From positions 1-7,988 of the forward strand of contig JALWSI010000054.1 in the NCBI GenBank assembly GCA_027080315.1: a stretch of 7,988 nt of DNA, in the 5' to 3' direction. Below the pieces are notes generated by a model. It did not search any database, was not told where the DNA came from, and worked only from the letters and a program-made list of their open reading frames with translations. The DNA comes from a bacterium (GTDB lineage Bacteria; Thermosulfidibacterota; Thermosulfidibacteria; Thermosulfidibacterales; JALWSI01). Below, piece by piece: positions 1-6,665 of this stretch; positions within the stretch are counted from its first letter, which is position 1, and each line of letters starts with the position of its first letter. Position numbers and translations under genes: made by a program.

Positions 1-1899
1 CTGAATCTCTACACAATATTTCATCTAAATCTCATGTATTCTTCAATAGAGAAAGCTCAAAGAAAAAAGGTTATAGATGAGTGTTATTATCCTATACTTA
101 GAATAGCAGAAGAAGGTTTCCCATTTAGTATAGAGCTAACAGGCTTGACCCTTGAGATAATAAGTAGGGAGGATCCTAAATGGGTTGATGGATTAAAGAA
201 CTTAATTAGAAGTGATAAGATTGAACTGATAGGAAGTGGATACTCTCAGATAATAGGACCTTTAGTACCCAAGGATGTGAATCTTAAAAACCAGGATATT
301 GGTTTAAAAGTATATGAAGATATATTGGATACAAAACCCTCTATAGCTCTGATTAACGAGATGGCTTATTCTGCAAGTATGATTGATATCTATAAAGAAT
401 TTGGTTATGAAGCTGTTATAATGGAGTGGAATAATCCCTATAGATTTAATAAACATTGGAAGAAGGAATGGTTGTATCATCCCCAGTATGCACAAGGTAT
501 AAGATACAAACTTCCGGTTATATGGGTTGATTCTATAGCATTTCAGAAGTTTCAAAGATACGCTCACGGTGAGCTATCTCTGAGGGAATACATTGACTAT
601 TTATATTCCCATAATAGAGAGAATAATAGGTTCTTTTCTCTGTACGGGAATGACGCAGAGATCTTTAACTTTAGACCAGGCCGATATGAAGCAGAGAGCG
701 ATATAACCCATAACGAATGGAATAGAATAATTAAACTTCTGAGGATTTTAAGAAGAAACGATGATTTTGGCTTTATTTTTGTTGCTGAGGCTCTTAATCA
801 CCTTGAAGGTAACACTCTAAATCTTGAATCTCCAGAACAGCCTATACCTGTGAAGAAGCAGGAGAAGTACAATATAAATAGATGGGCCTTGACTGGTAGA
901 GATGATCTTAAGATAAATACAGAATTAGCCATGATTCTGGAGCATTTTAGAGAGAATGGTCCAACCGATGATGACTGGAAGAAAGTTCTGTACTTTGCCT
1001 CAAGCGATTTTAGGACCCATATAACAGAGAAGAGGTGGTATGAGTTTATTGAAGGCTTAAGTTCTTTCTTAGTTGAGTATAAGATAAAACGAGTTCCTTT
1101 GAAATCTACCTCTAAAAATACCACATTCAACCTTAGGAATAACAGATTCTACCTAACCATAGAGTCTGAAGGTTTAGAGATGGTCTTTTCTAAGGTTAAA
1201 GGGCTAACTGCAAAGAGCATTAGGTTTAAGAATAAGGGCACTATGCCCCTCATAGGAACACTACCTCACGGTTACTACGATGACATCTCATTGGGGGCAG
1301 ACTTCTTCTCTTTTCACTCAGTAGTAGAGAGGCCTGGAGAACACAAATACACCAATCTATCAGAGGTTGATTATAGTGTAGAACAACTTGAAGACCGGGT
1401 TATTTTAGAGACATATCATGAAGATAGGATTGTCAAGTTTTATAGAAAATACATTCTTTTACACGATAGTATTATGATGTTACTAAGGATAGAGTTACCA
1501 GATAGATCATTATCAACTATACATCCATTAAATATAACCTTTATTCCAACTTCCTTTGATAAAGACTCGCTCTTCTTTGCGACTCACAATGGGGGTAGTG
1601 ATCTTGAGGTCTTTTATTTGAAGGATAAAGAGGTTAATCATTCTCAGAGCTTATCAAGCTTAATCTCTGCAAAGAACGGCCTTGGTGCTACTGAAGGTAT
1701 TGTTGTTATTGGAGATAAAGAGAAATCCATAGTAGTGGAGCACAATAGAACAATGAGTGCTCTTATTCCATCTATAGTCTTCTCTCCCCTTGATAATACT
1801 TTCTTTTTGCGCCTTCAGTATTCGGCTCAAGAGATTGATGATACCTTCTTACCCAATAATAGATCTCAGCTTATAGAGTGCCAGTTTATTATTCATTAG
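1..1899 (+). CDS. GH57-type glycoside hydrolase (5' end cut by window edge)
   Basis: A probable glycoside hydrolase of family GH57, whose members cleave or transfer alpha-glycosidic bonds using a Glu nucleophile and an Asp acid/base in a (beta/alpha)7 barrel. The frame is open to base 1. The 11 codons before the first ATG (34) read LNLYTIFHLNL, the usual first barrel strand, so the real start is probably a few codons outside the window and the ATG at 34 is internal. Counting from that ATG, the candidate nucleophile is E109 in INEMAYS and the candidate acid is D207 in YGNDAEIFNFRPGRY. ELIGSGY and GPLVP lie between the start and E109. Residues from about 370 to 621 look like a beta-rich C-terminal domain. 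No signal peptide is visible. The gene is AT-rich (18 of 60 G+C at 61-120) with mostly AGA/AGG arginines. It is followed after 34 bases by a NeuB-family gene, which suggests a surface-glycan role. The substrate is unknown, and the catalytic residues are inferred from motif position. Confidence 0.8.
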   Translation: MNLYTIFHLNLMYSSIEKAQRKKVIDECYYPILRIAEEGFPFSIELTGLTLEIISREDPKWVDGLKNLIRSDKIELIGSGYSQIIGPLVPKDVNLKNQDIGLKVYEDILDTKPSIALINEMAYSASMIDIYKEFGYEAVIMEWNNPYRFNKHWKKEWLYHPQYAQGIRYKLPVIWVDSIAFQKFQRYAHGELSLREYIDYLYSHNRENNRFFSLYGNDAEIFNFRPGRYEAESDITHNEWNRIIKLLRILRRNDDFGFIFVAEALNHLEGNTLNLESPEQPIPVKKQEKYNINRWALTGRDDLKINTELAMILEHFRENGPTDDDWKKVLYFASSDFRTHITEKRWYEFIEGLSSFLVEYKIKRVPLKSTSKNTTFNLRNNRFYLTIESEGLEMVFSKVKGLTAKSIRFKNKGTMPLIGTLPHGYYDDISLGADFFSFHSVVERPGEHKYTNLSEVDYSVEQLEDRVILETYHEDRIVKFYRKYILLHDSIMMLLRIELPDRSLSTIHPLNITFIPTSFDKDSLFFATHNGGSDLEVFYLKDKEVNHSQSLSSLISAKNGLGATEGIVVIGDKEKSIVVEHNRTMSALIPSIVFSPLDNTFFLRLQYSAQEIDDTFLPNNRSQLIECQFIIH

Positions 1900-1920
1900 T
1901 TGGTTTTTAAGTGTTTATAG

Positions 1921-1926
1921 AGGAGG
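1921..1926 (+). promoter_or_regulatory. Ribosome binding site of the NeuB-family gene
   Basis: AGGAGG matches the anti-Shine-Dalgarno core and ends 7 bases before a TTG codon at 1934. This fixes the start at TTG, because no ATG or GTG lies at a suitable distance and the family's N-terminal strand (SIIADVGSN) begins immediately after it. Confidence 0.85.
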
Positions 1927-1933
1927 TTCTGTT

Positions 1934-2911
1934 TTGTCTATAAGTATCATAGCCGATGTTGGTAGTAACTTTTACGCCTCTTTGGATGGAGCTAAAAAAT
2001 ACATAAAAGCTGCTGCTGAGATAGGCGTTGACTTTATCAAATTTCAAACCTGGAGTGCCGATACCTTGGTGGCTCCTACTCATCCTGCTTATGAGGTGCT
2101 TAAGAAAGAGGTGTATGGGCTTCCTTTGATGTGGCACGGTGAGCTGATTGAGTTGGCTAAAAGCGAGAATGTTGGATTCTTGACCACTCCCACCCAGCCT
2201 GAGCATGTGGAGTTCTTAGAAAATATGGGTGTAACCCACTATAAGGTTGCCTCTGGAGACATTACTTTTCTGCCCTTATTGAAAGCCATTGCAGCTACTG
2301 GGAAGCCAGTTATTCTCTCAACGGGCATGTCCTATATCCATGAGGTGGAGGATGCCATCTCATATTTTCCATCAACCACAAAGGTGGTGCTTCTTCATTG
2401 TGTCTCTATGTATCCCCCTGCCTGGGACGAGATGAACTTGAGGGCCTTAGAGGAGCTGCAAAAGGTTGCGAGATGTAGAGAGAACACCGAGATCGGACTT
2501 TCTGATCATTCTCCAGGTTATACCGCTGTGGTGGCGGCGGTTGCCTTGTGTGCAAGGTGGATAGAGAAGCATATCACCCTTAGCAGAGAGCTCAAAACCC
2601 CTGATGCCTCTTTTGCTCTGACCGTGGACGAATTCGGAGAGATGGTAGAGCAGGCGAGGCTAACCGAGAAAATCCTCGGCAGGCCTGAAAAGACCCCTTC
2701 TCTTTCTGAAATACCTGAGCGGTTCTGGGCAAGAAGGGGCATATACGCAAGAAGAGACCTATCTGCAGGTGATATTCTTACCGAAGAAGACATAATTTGT
2801 TTAAGGCCCGCTAAAGGTATAGAGGCTGTCCACTGGGGCCTTTTGGTGGGTAAAAGGCTTAAAGTGGATGTTAAAGAGCGGGAGCCCATCTTCTGGGATA
2901 TGGTCTCTTGA
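1934..2911 (+). CDS. NeuB/SpsE-family sialic-acid-type synthase with C-terminal SAF domain
   Basis: NeuB-family enzymes condense phosphoenolpyruvate with an N-acetylated hexosamine to give a nine-carbon nonulosonic acid (sialic, legionaminic or pseudaminic acid) in the cytoplasm. This 325-residue protein has the TIM-barrel landmarks IIADVGSN (5-12), KFQTW (36-40), KVASGD followed by VILSTGM, and LLHCVSMYP. The two metal-binding histidines are present as H192 in GLSDHSPG and H213 in IEKHITL, 21 residues apart as in characterised NeuB. The antifreeze-like SAF domain covers about 264-324 and includes ARRGIYARRDLSAGD, where the arginine that reaches the partner active site is expected. It is slightly shorter than the usual 335-350. 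One oddity is that the N-terminal motif usually written GxNHxG reads GSNFYA, so the His is missing. The start is TTG with a strong ribosome site. It probably shares a transcript with the GH57 gene. Which sugar it makes cannot be decided here. The family call is firm. Confidence 0.88.
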   Translation: MSISIIADVGSNFYASLDGAKKYIKAAAEIGVDFIKFQTWSADTLVAPTHPAYEVLKKEVYGLPLMWHGELIELAKSENVGFLTTPTQPEHVEFLENMGVTHYKVASGDITFLPLLKAIAATGKPVILSTGMSYIHEVEDAISYFPSTTKVVLLHCVSMYPPAWDEMNLRALEELQKVARCRENTEIGLSDHSPGYTAVVAAVALCARWIEKHITLSRELKTPDASFALTVDEFGEMVEQARLTEKILGRPEKTPSLSEIPERFWARRGIYARRDLSAGDILTEEDIICLRPAKGIEAVHWGLLVGKRLKVDVKEREPIFWDMVS

Positions 2912-2930
2912 TATGGGTTCCCACCTTTTC

Positions 2931-2954
2931 CATCAGCCCGTAGAGACGGGGATG
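2931..2954. terminator. Hairpin between convergent genes, possible bidirectional terminator
   Basis: CATC, an unpaired AG, CCCGT, loop AGAG, ACGGG and GATG form a 9-bp stem with a 2-base bulge. It begins on the base after the frame-corrected ychF stop and lies 19 bases after the synthase stop, in the only gap between the two converging blocks. No T-run follows on either strand, so it is not a textbook rho-independent terminator. Confidence 0.4.
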
Positions 2955-3999
2955 TCACACGTTGAATCTGAAGCTCATTATGTCCCCGTCTTGCACCACA
3001 TAGTCCCTTCCTTCTAATCGCACCTTGCCCGCCTTCTGGGCGTTCTTGAGTGCCGTACTCCATGTGATCCTGGTAAGAGAGTACCTCTGCCCTTATAAAT
3101 CCCCTTTCAATGTCCGAGTGTATCACCCCTGCTGCCTTATCCGCGGTAGTTCCCCTCTTTATTGTCCACGCCCTCACCTCGTCCTCTCCAACGGTGAAGA
3201 AGGATATCAGGTCTAAAAGGGCGTAAGACTCCCTGATGAGACGATAGGTTGCTGGCTCTTCTATTCCCAGTTCTTCTCTGAAGCTTTCGGCCTCCTGGGG
3301 AGGAAGCTCCAGAATTTCTGCCTCTAACTTTGCTTGCACTTTCACCACAGTCACATTGTTGGGCAGTTTTATCTCCTGGCTGGGGGAATCTTCTCCACTG
3401 TTTAACACAACCAGGCATGGTTTGCCTGAAAGAAAGGAGTATCCTCTCAATTGGGGCTCCATTAGCAGTTTGCTCCCCCTTAAGGGTCTTTGTGAATCAA
3501 GGATATCCTTAACCTTTTTTAGCAGCTCCAGTTCTGTGGGGTCTCCCTTCTTCCCCTTGGTGATCTCTCTGGTGAGCCGATCTATACGTTTCTCTACCAT
3601 CATAAAGTCTGCCAGGATCAGCTCTTCTTCAAAGGCCTCAAAGTCCCTCTCTGGGTTTGGTGGCTCTCCCCCATAAGAGAAGTTTTTCACCACGTGAACC
3701 AGGGCCTTCACCTCGTTGAGATGGTGTATAAGGTACTCAAGCTCCTTCTCTTTTGATCCTCCTTTGGCTGACACCCCTTCTGCCAGATCAATGTACTGCA
3801 CCTGGGCGTAGGTTGTCTTCTTGGGGTTGTAGCTCTTTGAGAGCTCTTCAACCCTTGGATCTGGCACCTGAACCATGGCCATATTGGGTTCTTGCCTTCC
3901 TCTCTGGGACAAAGAGACTCCCAAACTGCCTGTGATTGCAGAAAATACCGTGCTCTTTCCAGAGAGGGGCAGACCTACTATCCCGATCTTCAGCGCCAT
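2955..3999 (-). CDS. ychF: YchF/OLA1-family P-loop NTPase, frameshifted near the 3' end
   Basis: YchF (OLA1) proteins are Obg-related cytoplasmic NTPases that bind ribosomes and often prefer ATP. The start is ATG at 3999, with AAGGT 8 bases upstream. Visible parts are the Walker A motif GLPLSGKST (9-17), a region where DxxG is expected reading DLAEG (71-75), the helical insert at about 115-185, an NSGE (200-203) at the NxxE position linked with ATP preference, and a C-terminal TGS domain from about 266 ([19 protein letters not shown]). The first frame is good to about DHMEYG (311-316). From about 3059 the conserved tail continues in another frame as [13 protein letters not shown] and ends FRFNV at a TGA at 2955-2957. 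The 1045-base span is therefore not a multiple of three. Corrected, the protein is about 348 residues, near the family norm of about 360. The gene lies 18 bases after the binding-protein gene and is probably cotranscribed. The shift may be a real mutation or a sequence error. The switch regions and G3 are divergent, so this may be a YchF-like subfamily rather than a true ychF orthologue. Confidence 0.82.
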
Positions 4000-4017
4000 C
4001 TTTGTGTACCTTATGAC

Positions 4018-5154
4018 TCAGTTGGTTGTTGGTTCAACAGGATACACTATCTTCAACTGGCCCTTATCAATCTTGAGCAGAAGTAGGGGATGTGGATTCT
4101 GGTTAGTGTATCCTTTGAAGCTATCAAACCTTACAGGTCCAAACACCGTGTCGGTCTTCATCTCAATGAGGGCGTTCTTGAGCGAAGCTCTGCAGGCCTT
4201 GGGGGATGAGCACTTGACGCTTTTAAGAGCGGTTCCCAGCACCTGGACCGCTGCATAGGCCTCTGCTGCAAGGTAGTTGGGGCTTCTTTTGTATCTTTCT
4301 CTAAATTGCTCCACAAATTGCTCAACGTCTGGCCACTTCACTGTGGGGTGCCATTGGCTTACCGTGACGAGTCCCTCTGCCAGACCACCCTGGGCCTTCA
4401 AGAAGGATGCCATAGAGAAACCTGCTCCTGCACCCAGAAGCACCTTGGGTTTATAGCCTGATTCCCTTAGCAGCTTTAACACCCTTAAGGCGTCTTCCTG
4501 GTTACCAACAAGCATGAGCACATCGGGTTTAATCTTTGCCACCTCTTCTGCTGCCTTCTTACCCTTGTCGGCAATGTCCACCTTCTGGTTGGTCACAACC
4601 TTAAGCCCCAGGCTTTTGGCTTTATCCTCGGCAAATACGGTGAATCTGCGGCCAAAGGGGGTGTCTTCATACACAAAGGCTATGGTTTTAGATTTGGGTT
4701 CGTTCTTAACTGCGTACTCAAGGAGGGAATCAATGTACCACCTTATTGGAGCATTGAGCCGGAACACATAGTCAAACCCGAAGCGGGATAGAAGCTCCAT
4801 AGGTGAAAAGGGAGAGATGAGGGGTATCTTGTGCCTCTGGGCCACACCGGCGAGGTAAGAGGTACACTTTGAGTTGCTTCCACCAATAAGGGCCACCACC
4901 CCCTTATGGTCTAACTCATCAATCTTCTTCATTACCCAATTCACGTTGCCGTAGCAGGGGAGGTAGATGGGGTCCACGTTGATCCCTTCTTTCTTTAGGT
5001 GGTTAATGGCCAAGACGTACCCTTGGCGCTCCCATTTCCCTATTCCACCATGGGCAAAGAAGGCTACCTTTAAGGTGTTGTTGGCGCTCCAGGCATTTCC
5101 TGTAAACAGGACTAAAATCGTGAATAACACGGCAAGCCGCATTGCAACCTTCAT
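4018..5154 (-). CDS. Periplasmic binding protein of a branched-chain amino-acid-type ABC importer (LivJ/LivK-like)
   Basis: The solute-binding subunit of the HAAT-type importer encoded just upstream. It is 378 residues and belongs to the Peripla_BP_6 (LivJ/K) class with two alpha/beta lobes. An open frame continues upstream to 5259, but that part overlaps the preceding ATPase gene. ATG at 5154 is preferred because it starts a signal peptide (K2 and R6, hydrophobic 7-18, likely cleavage after AWS, residue 23) with no lipobox cysteine, so the mature protein should be soluble in the periplasm. Family landmarks are LKVAFFAHGG at the mature N-terminus, VALIGGSNS (87-95), KIPLISPFSP (109-118), VYEDTPFGRR (161-170), LAAEAYAAVQ (295-304) and GPVRFD (339-344). 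Four cysteines (67, 97, 315, 321) form two likely disulfide pairs. The AGGAGG overlapping the upstream stop is 14 bases from this ATG; ATG at 5142 is a possible alternative. The ligand cannot be deduced: this class also binds amides, urea, aromatic acids and others. Confidence 0.88.
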   Translation of the reverse strand: MKVAMRLAVLFTILVLFTGNAWSANNTLKVAFFAHGGIGKWERQGYVLAINHLKKEGINVDPIYLPCYGNVNWVMKKIDELDHKGVVALIGGSNSKCTSYLAGVAQRHKIPLISPFSPMELLSRFGFDYVFRLNAPIRWYIDSLLEYAVKNEPKSKTIAFVYEDTPFGRRFTVFAEDKAKSLGLKVVTNQKVDIADKGKKAAEEVAKIKPDVLMLVGNQEDALRVLKLLRESGYKPKVLLGAGAGFSMASFLKAQGGLAEGLVTVSQWHPTVKWPDVEQFVEQFRERYKRSPNYLAAEAYAAVQVLGTALKSVKCSSPKACRASLKNALIEMKTDTVFGPVRFDSFKGYTNQNPHPLLLLKIDKGQLKIVYPVEPTTN

Positions 5155-5168
5155 ATCCTCTTTGAGTA

Positions 5169-5174
5169 CCTCCT
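5169..5174 (-). promoter_or_regulatory. Ribosome binding site of the binding-protein gene, overlapping the livF stop
   Basis: On the - strand the stop TGA (5176-5174) runs straight into AGGAGG (5174-5169). A second purine stretch AGAGGA (5161-5156) lies too close to the ATG at 5154 to serve it, though it is 13 bases from the in-frame ATG at 5142. The overlap of stop and ribosome site suggests coupled translation with livF. Confidence 0.6.
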
Positions 5175-5884
5175 CACATTCCCAGATAGATCTCTTTGAT
5201 CTCTTTATTTTCCAACAGCTCTTTTGAGGGACCTTCCATAACGAGCCTGCCCGTTGCAAGTACGTAGCCGTAGTGGGAGTTTGAGAGGGCGAGATAGACG
5301 TCCTGCTCCACCAAAAAGATGGTTGTGCCTTCCTGGTGTATCTTTTTAACTATGTCAATAAGATCGTCCACTATGAGAGGGGCTAACCCTAAGGACATCT
5401 CGTCTATTAGCAACACCTTGGGTCTTGCCATAAGCCCCCGGGCCATGGCCACCATCTGCTGTTCACCTCCTGAGAGACTGCCAGCCTTCTGATTACGCCT
5501 TTCGTGTAGTCTTGGGAAGATGGGATAGATCATCTCATGGAGGTCCTTCTCAATATCTGGATCCTTCCCACGTCTGTAGGCTCCCATCAGCAGGTTCTCT
5601 TCCACGGTCATATCTGGAAAGAGCCGTCTACCCTCAGGCACATGGATTATGCCCATCTTAACGATCTCGTTTGAGTTCAAACCGTGTATGGGCTTGCCAT
5701 CAAAGATGATCTCTCCACTCATGGGCTTGATGAGGCCAGAGAGGGTTCTCAATAGGGTTGATTTTCCAGCGCCGTTTGAGCCTACCAGGGCCACAATCTT
5801 CCCCTCTTCAACTTCCAGGTTTATGTCCCACAGGACCTGCACATCACCATAGGCCACGTTCAGATTCTTCACTTCAAGCAGCAT
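5174..5884 (-). CDS. livF: HAAT-type ABC importer ATPase, LivF
   Basis: One of the two ATP-hydrolysing subunits on the cytoplasmic face of the importer. The length is 236 residues, typical of LivF (about 235). Motifs are Walker A GSNGAGKST (35-43), PEGRRLFPDMTVEENL (83-98) after the Q-loop region, typical of LivF, the ABC signature LSGGEQQ (137-143), Walker B VLLIDE (157-162), and VEQD (192-195) at the switch, where LivF proteins carry Q instead of the usual H. The frame also allows a TTG start at 5908, but that lies inside livG. ATG at 5884 is chosen because AAGGAG lies 9 bases upstream and MLLEVKNLNVAYG is the standard LivF N-terminus. The livG stop is 13 bases upstream and the binding-protein gene starts 19 bases after the livF stop. 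All catalytic motifs are intact. Confidence 0.95.
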   Translation of the reverse strand: MLLEVKNLNVAYGDVQVLWDINLEVEEGKIVALVGSNGAGKSTLLRTLSGLIKPMSGEIIFDGKPIHGLNSNEIVKMGIIHVPEGRRLFPDMTVEENLLMGAYRRGKDPDIEKDLHEMIYPIFPRLHERRNQKAGSLSGGEQQMVAMARGLMARPKVLLIDEMSLGLAPLIVDDLIDIVKKIHQEGTTIFLVEQDVYLALSNSHYGYVLATGRLVMEGPSKELLENKEIKEIYLGM

Positions 5885-5893
5885 GAGACGCCT

Positions 5894-5899
5894 CTCCTT
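5894..5899 (-). promoter_or_regulatory. Ribosome binding site of livF
   Basis: AAGGAG on the - strand shares its two As with the livG stop codon TAA (5900-5898) and stands 9 bases before ATG at 5884. It favours this start over the upstream in-frame TTG at 5908. Confidence 0.7.
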
Positions 5900-6665
5900 A
5901 TCCCACAAGCTCTTTGTATCTTCTGCCCAGATAGGCCTTGATCACCTCTTCGTCGTTCAAGACCTCCTCCGGTGGGCCATCTGCTATTTTCACCCCGTGG
6001 CGCAACACGAAGATTCTATCTGTTATGGCCTTTATGGCCCTCATCACGTGCTCAATCACCAGTATCGTCACCCCCGACTCTCTCACCTTCAAGATTAGCT
6101 CCACTGCCTTGTCTATTTCACCAAAGTTTAGGCCGGCCATGACCTCGTCTAAAAGTAGTACCTCTGGCCCCATGGCCAGGGCTTTGGCCACCTCAAGCCT
6201 CTTTCGGGATGCCACGTTTAAGCTATCTGCTGGTTTATCTGCCATATCCGCTAATCCCACAAACTCAAGCACCTCGTCAGCGGCCTCAATGGCCTCTTTG
6301 GCGCTTCTTTCCCTTCCTTTAGCTCCAAACATGGCCCCTACAGATACGTTCTCACGTACGGTCATACCTTTGAAGGGCTTAACCACCTGGAATGTGCGGC
6401 TTATCCCCAGGTGGGCTATCTGGTAGGGTTTCATCCCCGTAATATCCTTCTCTTTGAAGAATATCCTTCCCTTGCTTGGAGTATATGCCCCAGAGATCAT
6501 GTTGATCACTGTGGTTTTGCCAGCTCCGTTGGGGCCTATCAGTCCCAGGATCTCTCCGGGATAGAGTTCAAAGTCCACATCGCTAACGGCGGCGAGGCCT
6601 CCAAAGAACTTAGAGATGCCTTCTCCACGAAGAATGGGTTGTTTTGAAGAGACTTGGGCGCTCAT
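5898..6665 (-). CDS. livG: HAAT-type ABC importer ATPase, LivG
   Basis: The second ATPase of the importer, expected to pair with LivF and dock on LivM/LivH. It has 255 residues, the usual LivG length. Motifs are Walker A GPNGAGKTT (44-52), Q-loop SRTFQVVKPF (Q93), Walker B VLLLDE (169-174) followed by the LivG-typical VMAGLN, and the switch histidine H206 in LVIEH. The C-terminal AYLGRRY is also typical. The ABC signature is degenerate: where LSGGQ or LSYGQ is expected it reads LNVASRKRLE (149-158), resembling a variant I recall in other LivG-like ATPases, so the protein is probably still functional with LivF's intact signature. The ATG at 6665 overlaps the livM stop as ATGA, with AGGGAG 8 bases upstream inside livM, so translation is likely coupled. 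Confidence 0.94.
   Translation of the reverse strand: MSAQVSSKQPILRGEGISKFFGGLAAVSDVDFELYPGEILGLIGPNGAGKTTVINMISGAYTPSKGRIFFKEKDITGMKPYQIAHLGISRTFQVVKPFKGMTVRENVSVGAMFGAKGRERSAKEAIEAADEVLEFVGLADMADKPADSLNVASRKRLEVAKALAMGPEVLLLDEVMAGLNFGEIDKAVELILKVRESGVTILVIEHVMRAIKAITDRIFVLRHGVKIADGPPEEVLNDEEVIKAYLGRRYKELVG

Noticed and set aside
34-36. ATG at 34 as the true start of the GH57 gene
   Set aside because: The upstream frame is open to the edge and encodes the conserved first strand FHLNL, so this Met is internal.
2518-2954. Antisense continuation of the ychF reading frame over the synthase gene, giving a 493-residue protein
   Set aside because: The sequence after the frameshift has no family resemblance, while the alternative frame carries the conserved TGS tail and the opposite strand carries an intact synthase.
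3043-3063. Programmed ribosomal frameshift in ychF
   Set aside because: No slippery heptamer or frameshift-promoting stop was seen, and YchF genes are not known to use one; mutation or sequence error is simpler.
3875-4258. 127-residue + strand frame across the ychF/binding-protein junction
   Set aside because: It is antisense to two well-supported genes and shows no recognisable domain or ribosome site.
5155-5259. Upstream extension of the binding-protein gene (35 extra residues)
   Set aside because: It overlaps livF, puts a charged segment before a clean signal peptide, and lacks a start supported by a ribosome site.
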